Positions 34,262 through 43,547 of a stretch of DNA of 64,000 bases are shown here, in pieces. The stretch is from Gordius sp. MW1 (lineage: Eukaryota; Nematomorpha; Gordioida; Gordea; Gordiidae), in the NCBI GenBank assembly GCA_964036665.1, contig OZ038529.1, positions 24,562,060-24,626,059 on the forward strand, written 5' to 3'. The first letter of the stretch is position 1; each line of letters begins with the position of its first letter. A model generated the notes under the pieces. The model was not told where the DNA came from, did not search any database, and worked only from the letters and a program-made list of their open reading frames with translations. The position numbers and the translations under genes were made by a program.

Positions 34262-35517
34262 TTACTTTCTCAAAGTTTTTGTGTGCTCTACTGTCCAATC
34301 CCACTTGGTTCTCCTACCAGTCAATTGATGTAATGGCGCTAAGAGGCTATGTAAGTGGGGAATAAATTTTTCATGGTAGTTAACAAGTCCTAAAAAAGAT
34401 CTCAGTTCATGGATGTTTCGAGGTGTTGGACACTGTTTGATTGCAAGGACTTTATCTCCCGATGGACGAATTCCATTTTTATCAATTATGTGCCCCAAAA
34501 ACGATATAGTGGTTTTACAAAACTCAACTTTAGAAAGACAAGCTTTCATCCCTGCAGATTGCAGTTTGTTTAGAACTTTTCTCACATTTTTAACATGGTC
34601 GTCATAGCCTTTTCCACTTATTATGATGTCATCCATGTAAACCCCAGTGTTTTCACAGTCTTTTAGAACCTCTTCCATAAACCTTTGAAAAATTAGTGGG
34701 GCGCATGACAACCCAAATGGCATTGTCTTATATTTAAATAGCCCCACATGTGTCGCAATGACTAGTAATTTTTGGGAATCAATGTGCACATAGGAGCTGT
34801 AAATAAGCATCTCGCATATCGATTTTTGTGTATATTGAACCTCCTTCAATCTTTCCCATTATGTTCTCAAAAGTTGGAATTATTTGAAAATCATTAAGAA
34901 TGAATTTGTTTAAGGTAACTTTGAAATCTGCACATTGTTTAAGGTAACTTTGAAATCTGCACATATCCTGATATCTCCATTACTTTTGCGGACATTGACG
35001 GTTGGGGTACTCCATATAACTTGTGTTTCACATGGATCACTTTTTCAATTACACCCATTTGTAGTAACCTATTTATTTCAAATTCAATTGGTTTTCTTAG
35101 TGGAAACGGGACCCTTCTAGCTGGTAAGTCAATGGGTATAGCATCATCTCTTAATGGAATTTCAACCGATATATTCTTAACTGATGCTGGACTTTTATCA
35201 AATAATAACGGAAATTCTTTGTCGAAAGATATTAATGAATTACTATCATATTTAACTTTCTGAATTTTTTCTTCTTGAGGAATATTTAATCCGAATTTTA
35301 TAATCCATGGTAATCCAAACAAGGGGACATCATCTGTCTTTGTAACTACAGCTGTCAAATTATGATTAATTTTCCCCATCTGGACATTTAATAATGTTTT
35401 GCCCAGCGTTTCTACTGGCTGGTTACCATAAGCTTTGGGAGACATACATTTGGTCAATCTGGGTCTGCCTATTTGTTTCCACATTTTAAGGTTGATAAGA
35501 CTAATCTCCCGTGTCAA
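34262..35517 (-). pseudogene. Gypsy 3 reverse transcriptase, frameshifted
   Basis: Upstream it reads DVPLFGLPWIIKFGLNIP and LPARRVPFPLRKPIEFEINRL (35517-34939). The frame is lost after KLYGVPQPSM. A 29-bp tandem duplication (34908-34936 and 34937-34965) encodes the same DFKVTLN stretch twice. The next frame has KIDMRDAYLQL, and the last (34849-34262) has YKTMPFGLSCAP, GVYMDDIIISG (the catalytic YMDD) and FLGHIIDKNGIRPS. The RT was recently active but is now broken by at least two frame changes. Confidence 0.85.
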
Positions 35518-36420
35518 ATTCCATTATAAAATTTTGACCATTTAATTTAACCTCTATTGTGGCTCGTTTAGATAATTGACATACACGCTTGATAGAATTA
35601 CCAGAATCATCATTATCATTTTTGAGAGTCATTTGATTTAATGCACTACGACAAGCTATAGCAAAATGACCTTTCTTTTGACATCTGAAGCATGTTGCTG
35701 TAAAGGCTGGACAACGAAATTTTGCATGTTGTTTTAGACACCTTGAACATTTAAATAATGTTTTGTTATCATTCTTGTTGTGATCATTCAACTGTTTCTT
35801 AGTGTCATATTTTAGTTTAAAAAGTCTTTCCTCAGAATCACCATTTGTCTCTACTTCAGCTCTCTCCATACATAAAGCCATATTTATTATTCTTTCGAAC
35901 GTAAGGGGCTTGCCTTCCTCATCTAAAGTATCAGGATATTTTGTATTAAGTTCCATCTCTAGTTGTTTAAATTTAAGGGCAAAGATAAAATGATCTCGGG
36001 CTCTTTCATCAAAGTCATGCCTGTAGGCACATTTACTTAAACAGATTCTAATTCTTTTTGACAATTCTTAAATACTTTCACCAGGCAATCTGCTTAAGTT
36101 CATCAAATCTAACCTATGAGCAAAAATAGTTTTCATTGGTTGATCTTTGATATAAGGCCTTTTCAAGATTTTCCCATTTTGCATCATTTAAAGTCATGGG
36201 ATATAAAATTTCCCTCAGTTCCTTGATTATTGGCAATCCTATGTATGCCAAAACTATCTTCTTTTTAACTAATGGACTAGATTAAATTCCTTTTATGTCT
36301 AGGATGGCATCTAAATTGTACAGATAATCTTCAATTGAATGAATTTCTGGATTAAATTCAGCCATGTGTATTCTTTTCAGTTGCTCATCTATTCTTGGCA
36401 TATAGATTTATATTAGTTTT
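35501..36420 (-). pseudogene. Gypsy 3 Gag and protease
   Basis: The open part (36064-35501) contains two zinc knuckles, CSRCLKQHAKFRC and CFRCQKKGHFAIAC. It then has the start of an aspartic protease, IEVKLNGQNFIMEFDTG, where the frame breaks immediately after the catalytic Asp-Thr-Gly. The following frame resumes with EISLINLKMW. Upstream Gag sequence continues to about 36400 in interrupted frames (for example IPRIDEQLKRI near 36370). It would form the RNA-packaging and cleavage functions of the element. Confidence 0.8.
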
Positions 36421-36433
36421 ACCTCGTCGCCAA

Positions 36434-36583
36434 TAAAACAAAGCTTGAAGTTCCGATTTATAGTACATTCAGATATAACATAAGATCATAATAATCCGCA
36501 ATTGATTACATTGTCACGTGTTAATGCCATGTTGTTTTATATAAATATGTTTAGGTAATAACATTGTATAATCATTTATTACA
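36434..36583 (-). repeat. 5' LTR of gypsy element 3
   Basis: 150 bp, followed on the minus strand by the TTGGCGACGAGG primer-binding region. See the element entry for termini and target duplication. Confidence 0.9.
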
Positions 36584-36589
36584 AATACT

Positions 36590-36960
36590 ATATATAGAAT
36601 TTTATAAGCAATTACTACATATTTAATATAATATATTATACACTAAATTATATAATTAATAAATACAAATTATTTGGTATAGAGTGGTATATAATTAAGT
36701 GTATATAATAAAATATATGTAATTATTTAAAAGCAATTCTTACATACTTAATATATTTAATACTAGATTATATAATTAATAACTACAAGTTAGTCGGTAA
36801 AGGGTGGTATATAATTAAGTGTATATAATAAAATATATGTAATAATTTAAAAGCAATTTATACGTACTTAAAATATTAAATACTAAATTATATAATTAAC
36901 TAATACACGTAGTTTGGTATAGGGTGGTGTATAATAAAGCAATATATAATAAATTTAGGT
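36590..36960. repeat. Three ~120-bp tandem units in copy 2
   Basis: Inverted counterpart of 29340-29705: TATAATTAAGTGTATATAAT and GGTAAAGGGTGGTATATAAT-type units, three copies. Confidence 0.7.
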
Positions 36961-37859
36961 ATTATATAAAGGATATCATCCGAGTGCTATCTCATGCCTT
37001 TAGATTCTTGTTTACAAGGTGATTAATGGAATATTTAGGATGATAATTGATATAGTTTGAGAGTATAATCTCAGCTTAAACATATAAGAGATTTGCTAAA
37101 GTTTTTTTTGTACTTTAATAGAAAACATATTAAATTTTAAAAGGGCAATCTCTCTAGCCATTAGACTAAATTCATACAATTTATGATGCTATATAACTTA
37201 ATTAGATCCTTAAAGAATGTAAAGGGATCATTATTATTAGTATCAATGTGCATATGATTAGATAAGCTTATATATTAAGTTTTTGCTATTATTTTAAAGC
37301 AAATTTATTTATACCTGAATCACTAACTATATCTATTTTTATCCACCTCAACAAATGTTTACTTATTGGTGTATAGTTTATATTGATATATAAGATAATT
37401 GATGAAACTCTTACCCCAATTTTTACATTTAATGCTTACAAAATAGCCTAGAAAAAATGCTTTAAAATCTTGTTCTTGTTTTAAAAAGATCTAATTAGAT
37501 GTTATAGCAAGTTGTGAAAATCTGTTAACTATCAATAACTTTTTTAAGAATGTGAAAAATTTTATTTTTTACCAAACTTAATTTCAAGAAATATCAATAT
37601 GTTTAGACTTTATAGCATTTTAAGCTTTAAACTCTTATCTCAGCTCAGTATTTTGTGCAATCTTTTGCCAGAGATTTTAAATTAAAGTTTCACATTTAAA
37701 AATTAGTACTTTTGCAAATCCCAATTTATTTTAAAACTCTACTATATTGATACTTAACAACATACATTGAAGACTTTTATTGGTTTAACTATTGTAAGTA
37801 TAATGACTTGACTTGTGTCTCGTTCATGTAAAATATTAGAAACACTAGGCAAATTTTTT

Positions 37860-39225
37860 TATAATAAGGTAATGATATGCCATTCACACTCTGAAGCTGT
37901 TGAAGGGCAAGAGGCAGTAGGCCTCTTTTGACTTGTCTTATATAGGTATGAGGAGTAATACAAGAGTAATCCTCCTTTTTGGGGCCTAAGATATTCTGGG
38001 CAAGACACTAGGTTAATATATATAAATTAGTTGAATCTTAGATAAAAATACATATATTGTGAAGATGAATGAAATAAATAAAAATAACTAAGTAATATCA
38101 AAAAATACCTCTGTCCATTTGATTGGTAACATCCATAATTTGTGGATTATCAGTAGGTATGAAATGACTTAATTGTGTATTAGGAGTGGCCACACTTTGC
38201 TGGTCTAAAAAAATATTACAAAAATTAAACAATACAATATTTTGTGGTTGTTCTTGCCTAACTAAAACTCTAGGCAGTATTCTCGGATAGTTGGTAGAAA
38301 CACTTATTGACTGGCTTCTTTGTATATTAGGAGTGGCCACACTTTGCTGGTCTAAAAGATTAAAAAAAATTAAGCAATACAATACTTTGTGGCTGTTCTT
38401 GCCTAACTAAAACTGTAGGCAGTATTCTCATATAGTTGGTAGGAACACTATTGACTGGCTTCTTTATGTATTAGGAGTGGCCACACTTTGCTGGTCTAAA
38501 ATAATAAAAAAAAATTAAGCAATACAATACTTTGTGGCTGTTCTTGCCTAACTAAAACTCTAGGCAGTATTCTCGGATAGTTGGTAGAATCACCTATTGA
38601 CTGGCTTCTTTGTGTATTAGGAGTGGCCACACTTTGCTGGTCTAAAAGATTAAAAAAAATTAAGCAATACAATACTTTGTGGCTGTTCTTGCCTAACTAA
38701 AACTCTAGGCAGTATTCTCGGATAGTTGGTAGAACCACCTATTGACTGGCTTCTTTGTGTATTAGGAGTGGCCACACTTTGCTGGTCTAAAAGATTAAAA
38801 AAAAATTAAGCAATACAATACTTTGTGGCTGTTCTTGCCTACTAAAACTCTAGGCAGTATTCTCGGATAGTTCGTAGAAACACCTATTGACTGGCTTCTT
38901 TGTGTATTAGGAGTGGCCACACTTTGCTCATCTAAAAGATTAAAAAAAATTAAGCAATACAATACTTTGTGGCTGTTCTTGCCTAACTAAAACTGTAGGC
39001 AGTATTCTCATATAGTTGGTAGAAACACCTATTGACTGGCTTCTTTGTGTATTAGGAATGGCCACACTTTGCTTATCCAAAAGATTACAAAAAAATTAAG
39101 CAATACAATACTTTGTGGCTGTCCAGGCTCGAAGCAGCAGTTGATTAGATGCAGAGATAGATTGTAGATTATTCTGGCCTAGATAATATAAATTTGAAAT
39201 TAAATGAAATTGCACTTGTAGGCAT
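37860..39225 (-). pseudogene. Tandem-exon repeat gene, copy 2 (damaged)
   Basis: This is the same gene as at 26708-28560, on the minus strand. ATG at 39225 is followed by CCTACAA and a clean donor GTGCAA, so here the first exon encodes MPT and joins in phase 1 to the QNNL exon. That exon has lost 11 nt (CGAGCCTGGACAG), which shifts the frame. Six 111-nt-type exons and the 96-nt terminal exon (38204-38109) follow. The first two repeat units carry CTGGTC changes, and one exon end has lost a base (GCCTACTAAAAC near 38838). The last exon (38007 downward) keeps SCPEYLRPQKGG but reaches a stop (TTATAA near 37860) early. Unit order from the 5' side is M, P, P, P, M, P, terminal. Confidence 0.6.
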
Positions 39226-39413
39226 GAATAATAATTGAAAATATTGCACTTTGTGATATGGTAAAATTTTAAAATAAACGGTAAAATGAACGTTATAATG
39301 ATTGGTTGTTTACTTAAGATATATGACAATCTTATAAATTTTAGTTGCAAAATTGTCTATGAATTTGATAGGTTGTCAGTATTATGAACTGTCGTTATTT
39401 TGGACAGAAGCGA

Positions 39414-39610
39414 AATAAATACTAAAATAATATACTTATCGCATACCAAATTATTATAAAAATAAACAAATATTAATTGTTTAGGCGCAAACATAATATG
39501 TTTGTATATATTTAAGAATAAATATAGCCTTTTCGATGCAATTTCTTTTAGATAATTTTTTCAAATATATAGATTAATTATTTTTATAAGAAATATTTTT
39601 ACTTCTCTAA
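39414..39610. other. AT-rich spacer, no gene
   Basis: Nothing recognised between the outer end of copy 2 and the next dispersed repeat. Confidence 0.4.
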
Positions 39611-40885
39611 AACTTAATAAATAGCTGACCCGGCAAACCTTGTTATGGTATATTTTATATTGCTAAAAATACTAGTGTGTGGGGATGTGGTTATGATCGA
39701 AATAGGAATGGAGCGTTGTGACAATGATGGCCTATAAAATGATAATACACTAGTTATTTATTTATTTCATTCTTTATACTTTATTAAATGAATAAATATA
39801 TTTTAATTTACATTTTTTATAGCTATATTTACATCAGATTAGGGCAATTAAAAATAAAAGAATATATATGACGGTTTGAGATAAATTAATCATACATTTA
39901 GATATTAATTCTAAAATATTATTATATATAATGGCAACAATTTAAAATATGTCTTGCAATATAAGTTTTATAACCTTAAACCCGACCCGTACCCGGTAAT
40001 CAGCATCGAAATTAAAGGGGGGCAAAAATAATATTTTGACAATAATTTAGCTATAATTTTAAAGAATTTTTCGGGGTTTAGGTGGCAAGACTGAGTATAT
40101 ACATAATAACCTATTGCTCACGCCTTAAGGTCTTTGACATTTGGATGGGCTTGCATTATCTTAAGAGCACGGCAATTAAAATATTAAATTCACCGCCAAT
40201 AATCCGGATTCTAGCCTGTTCCTGAAGTCGATTCCCACACCCACGTATAGCTATCCCGGAAAAGCGTGCCCAAATCTAAGCTACAAATAGTATTGCCGAT
40301 ATGTTATAAATAAATAGAATAGTTTTTATTAAAAGAATACTTCAATCTTTTACATATGAAAGATTATTTACATTGTCGTATTTGCATGTATGACGTCATG
40401 ATGTCGGGTAAGCTTGATATTTCATTAAGTGGGAGGAGCAAGGAGGGGCGGCTGCCCCTTATAAATCCAAAAACTCTTCGAAGCTTATTAAACTATTTGC
40501 TAAATTATTATTAAAAAATATTCTTTTACTTCTTCTTAAATCATTTTTGCCCCCCCCCCTTAAATTTCGATGCTGACTACGCCAATGCTATATGGTTTTT
40601 ATAAGTAAAATACTCCAGCCTTTTTATATATGAACGATTATTTACATTGTTGCTTTTTAAAGTATCCCTGTATGACGTCATGAAGTTGCGTATGATTGAC
40701 ATTTTATTAAGTGCAAAACTTATAAAACAAAAATACTGGATTATCTTTTCACTTAGGGGTTTAAAAAATAGTTTCAACCCTATTTTCAGACCTACCATGC
40801 ACAGAAATTTTTATAAGAATTCATCAAGCCGTTTTGGAGGAGTTTTGCTACAAACATTGTGACACGAGAATTTTATATATTAGAT
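39611..40885 (+). repeat. Composite dispersed repeat beginning TAGCTGACCCGGCAAAC
   Basis: It starts TAGCTGACCCGGCAAAC and ends with GTTTTGGAGGAGTTTTGC then GTGACACGAGAATTTTATAT. From memory, these two strings are typical ends of a retro-element family common in invertebrate genomes. The inside has two diverged copies of a block with ATTTACATTGTNG and GTATGACGTCATGA (40310-40445 and 40585-40720). Inverted copies of CAGCATCGAAATT...GGGGGGCAAAAAT (about 39998-40028 and 40542-40575) show a further small palindromic insert. No long frame is present. Confidence 0.5.
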
Positions 40886-41435
40886 AAATAAAAAATATAA
40901 TTACCTACCTCTATCGAATATTATTCTTATTTGAGATCTATTTCTTTTGCAATTTTTTATCTTTGATTTCTTCAACTTTTATTTTATTTCTTGTTCTATT
41001 TTTTTTCATCTGACACCACTATATTGTTCTTTAAATGGGCAAGAATTTTATCGTTTGATATATTTAATAAAATCATTCATTTTTTTGCGATATCCAAGAT
41101 AATTAAAAATATCAACAAACTCTAGATAATAAAATTCTTTATATAACATAAAACTATGGTAGAGCGCAAGGGGGAAGTTTCTTAACAGGCGTATTCATGA
41201 CATTTCATTTATTTTTATATAATTATATTTAATTAATTTTTTAGACCAAAATTATCAATGGAAATATGCTAAAAAGGAATAATCTTTGATATATCTAACT
41301 TCAAAATTCATTTCAATCTTACTATATCGGTTTAACCGAATAACATTTGATTTAGACATTCATTAAAAATCACATGGTGTCAAAAATTTAACCTACATGC
41401 TCAATTACCAACTACTCAAACGTTATATCGTTAAT
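40886..41435. other. AT-rich stretch, no gene
   Basis: No supported frame, repeat or RNA gene was seen. Confidence 0.4.
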
Positions 41436-41439
41436 AGAT

Positions 41440-41525
41440 TATTAACGATCGTTAATAACTTATTAACGATCGTTAATTCCCACGCATTTTGAACACTTGG
41501 TTAATTCCCACGCATTTTGAACATT
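41440..41525. repeat. Two short tandem duplications
   Basis: TTATTAACGATCGTTAA occurs twice in a row (about 41443-41475), followed by two copies of GTTAATTCCCACGCATTTTG (about 41474-41520). They lie immediately upstream of the FLYWCH exon. Confidence 0.7.
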
Positions 41526-41543
41526 ACCCTTAATCATTATTCC

Positions 41544-42001
41544 ATGTCTATTGAATTTATATTATCCCCAAATCAAAAACCAATTCTGGTATTTGGTGAT
41601 TTTCAATACGTCAATATAAAAGTGGGGGGAAAAATGCAGGAATATTATAGATGTAGGGCCCAAAAATGTGGAGCTAGAGCTATTTATCATAATTCCCAAT
41701 TTAACCTGACACACCAACATGACAATATCCCACATAGAAGTAATGATATAAAATTTAATTCTATTTCTTATAGCTTCCCTTAACTTACCCTTTCAAATTC
41801 CTTCATGTTCACCATTGCAGACCCTCAACATTGAAAATATAACAAGTAAGTTTAGAGTTAACTATTAGAATTTAATTTTATTTCTTATAGCCTCCCCATA
41901 GTTGTAAGTTTAAAAAAAATACTTTATAATCCTTATAGATTGTGCCTCTGGTAGTTCTCAGTTTGCTCCTGCCTTGCCTCCCACCATTTTTACATCCCAT
42001 A
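41544..42001 (+). CDS. FLYWCH-type zinc-finger gene, first exons
   Basis: Exon 1 (41544-41739) begins ATG and encodes a FLYWCH-like finger: ILVFGDFQYVN, then YYRCRAQKCGARAIY and LTHQHDNIPH. This gives the C-x4-C and H-x-H pattern after a conserved aromatic-rich start. FLYWCH domains are known in metazoan DNA-binding proteins and in MULE-related transposase genes. Donors and acceptors fit exon 2 (41774-41845; SLNLPFQIPSCSPLQ) after a 34-nt intron, and exon 3 (41939-42001; CASGSSQFAPALPPT). All introns are phase 1. Later exons were not found. Without the introns, exon 1 runs to a stop at 41783 (80 codons). It could be a host gene start or a transposase remnant; the finger itself is convincing, the later exons less so. 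Confidence 0.5.
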
Positions 42002-43547
42002 GTTTGTGCTTTCAATATATAATATTCATAATTTACGTTGTGCAATTTGTAAACTCTATTTTTTGATGTTTTGTTAATATTAAAAAGGATTGTCTTAATT
42101 TGCAATAAAGTTTTTAACTTATGTGATTGTGTCCAATATATGTTATTGCTGATAATTTTCATCACTTAATGTTATAAATTATTACAGTCTGTAAGTTATA
42201 GTATCAAGTTATTGGAGTTATTTCATTTTTTAAATGTAAAAATTTAGTTTTTCTAACAATTAACCCCCCACAACTATCAACAATTGTAACTGTATCAGTA
42301 TACTATTAACAATTGAGATTTCAGTTTAACTTTAAAAGTGCATCCCTATGTGACTAATTTTGCTCATAACAAAGATAACTTTAATTCTATGGTTGATATA
42401 ATAACAACATACTAAATATGTTAGGAACTATTATATCAAACAGCTAACTAATTATGGATTTAATATTGCCAGTAATCATGTTTATAGGTTTTTGCAAAAT
42501 GTGGATTTATAAATTTTATGAACAATAATGGATGTGCTAAAGTGTATGTATGTGAACTAACAGAGTTAATATTTAACCATTAGGAGCTATTTATGGTATA
42601 TTGAGGTAATATATCTTGATATCACCTCAAGAAAATGAATATGAGATGTTCAATTAAGGTGTATTATTAATAATAGAACATTTGAATGCATTAAGTTAAG
42701 GTGGCAAAGCCACATGATCATACATATATTTTGAATGTAAATGAGTAAGAACTACAAGTAGGGAATTTCAATATCACCTTCATCACATATCTATTTGTCA
42801 GAAGCAATTGATAGTATTTGTTTACAGACATGATAAACTATATATAGCTTTCTAAAATTAAAAAGATGATATTTGTATATTTAAATTAGATCACTAAAAA
42901 AATCTAGTCTATTATCATTTGTTAAAGTTTAATTCTATCCAAAAAGAATAAAATCTAAATTAACTTTTTATATAAAAAACTATGATAAAAGACTCATTAT
43001 TTAATTGTCAAATTTGCATTACAATTTGTTGTGCACTTGTAGTTATTTCTTAGATCTTTTCAGCATTTACTGTAATGTACTCAAGCTATATGGCTATTAA
43101 CAAATATAAAAGTTACTTTATGTATTATTGTGAAATTTGCATTACAATTTTATTCTCATTTTACCTTTTCTAAGATAAAAAATGTATGAAAGATGATTCA
43201 TTATTCAAATATATATTTAATCTTTCTCAAAACAAACTTTTCATGATATCAAAATCTTATTGCAATATAAATAGATATAATTAATATTACACAAATAATA
43301 AAATCAAAGCCTAGGTGAGTAAACCAAAATATAAGCGTTTATTATTATGCTATAATATTATACTCTTACACCTATACTTACTTATATTATAACTTTTAAA
43401 TAAGGTTATATAAAAACATTATTTTTAATTAATAAAAAAATGTTTTTTATATGACTTTTATTTCATATATTTGATAATTTTTAAATGTACCAAAATGCGC
43501 TTTATAAAACGTTTGAGCAGTTAGCAATTGAGTAGGATTCTTAAAAA
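42002..43547. other. AT-rich intergenic stretch
   Basis: No exon with both splice support and a recognisable product was found. It presumably holds the promoter of the GLB1-like gene, but I cannot point to a TATA box or start site with confidence. Confidence 0.4.

Larger units (their letters stand above)
32332..36583 (-). mobile_element. Gypsy element 3 with two 150-bp LTRs and 5-bp TSD
   Basis: LTRs are at 32332-32481 and 36434-36583. They are nearly identical and, read on the minus strand, begin TGTAATAAATG and end CTTTGTTTTA. The target duplication AATAC flanks the element at 32327-32331 and 36584-36588. Just inside the 5' LTR the sequence TTGGCGACGAGG fits a gypsy primer-binding region. 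Gag, protease, RT, RNase H and integrase are all recognisable in between. It inserted into copy 2 of the unclassified element, so it is younger than that copy. Confidence 0.9.
32214..39413 (-). mobile_element. Unclassified transposon-like element, copy 2, interrupted by gypsy element 3
   Basis: The 5' end on the minus strand is CGCTTCTGTCCAAAATAACG (39413 downward). The 3' end at 32214 reads, inverted, TTCAAAATAACGACAGTTCA. The two ends match for about 44 bp, so these are terminal inverted repeats. Removing the gypsy insertion (32332-36583 plus one 5-bp duplication) leaves about 2.94 kb. It carries a second, more damaged copy of the tandem-exon gene. Target duplications next to the ends are not evident. 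Confidence 0.75.

Noticed and set aside
26520-39413. Polinton/Maverick-type giant element because of long inverted arms
   Set aside because: No protein-primed DNA polymerase, retroviral-type integrase of its own, packaging ATPase or capsid gene is present. The only pol genes are in gypsy sequences nested in or between the copies.
41878-42165. 95-codon minus-strand frame
   Set aside because: It lies antisense to the probable third exon of the FLYWCH gene and has no recognisable motif.
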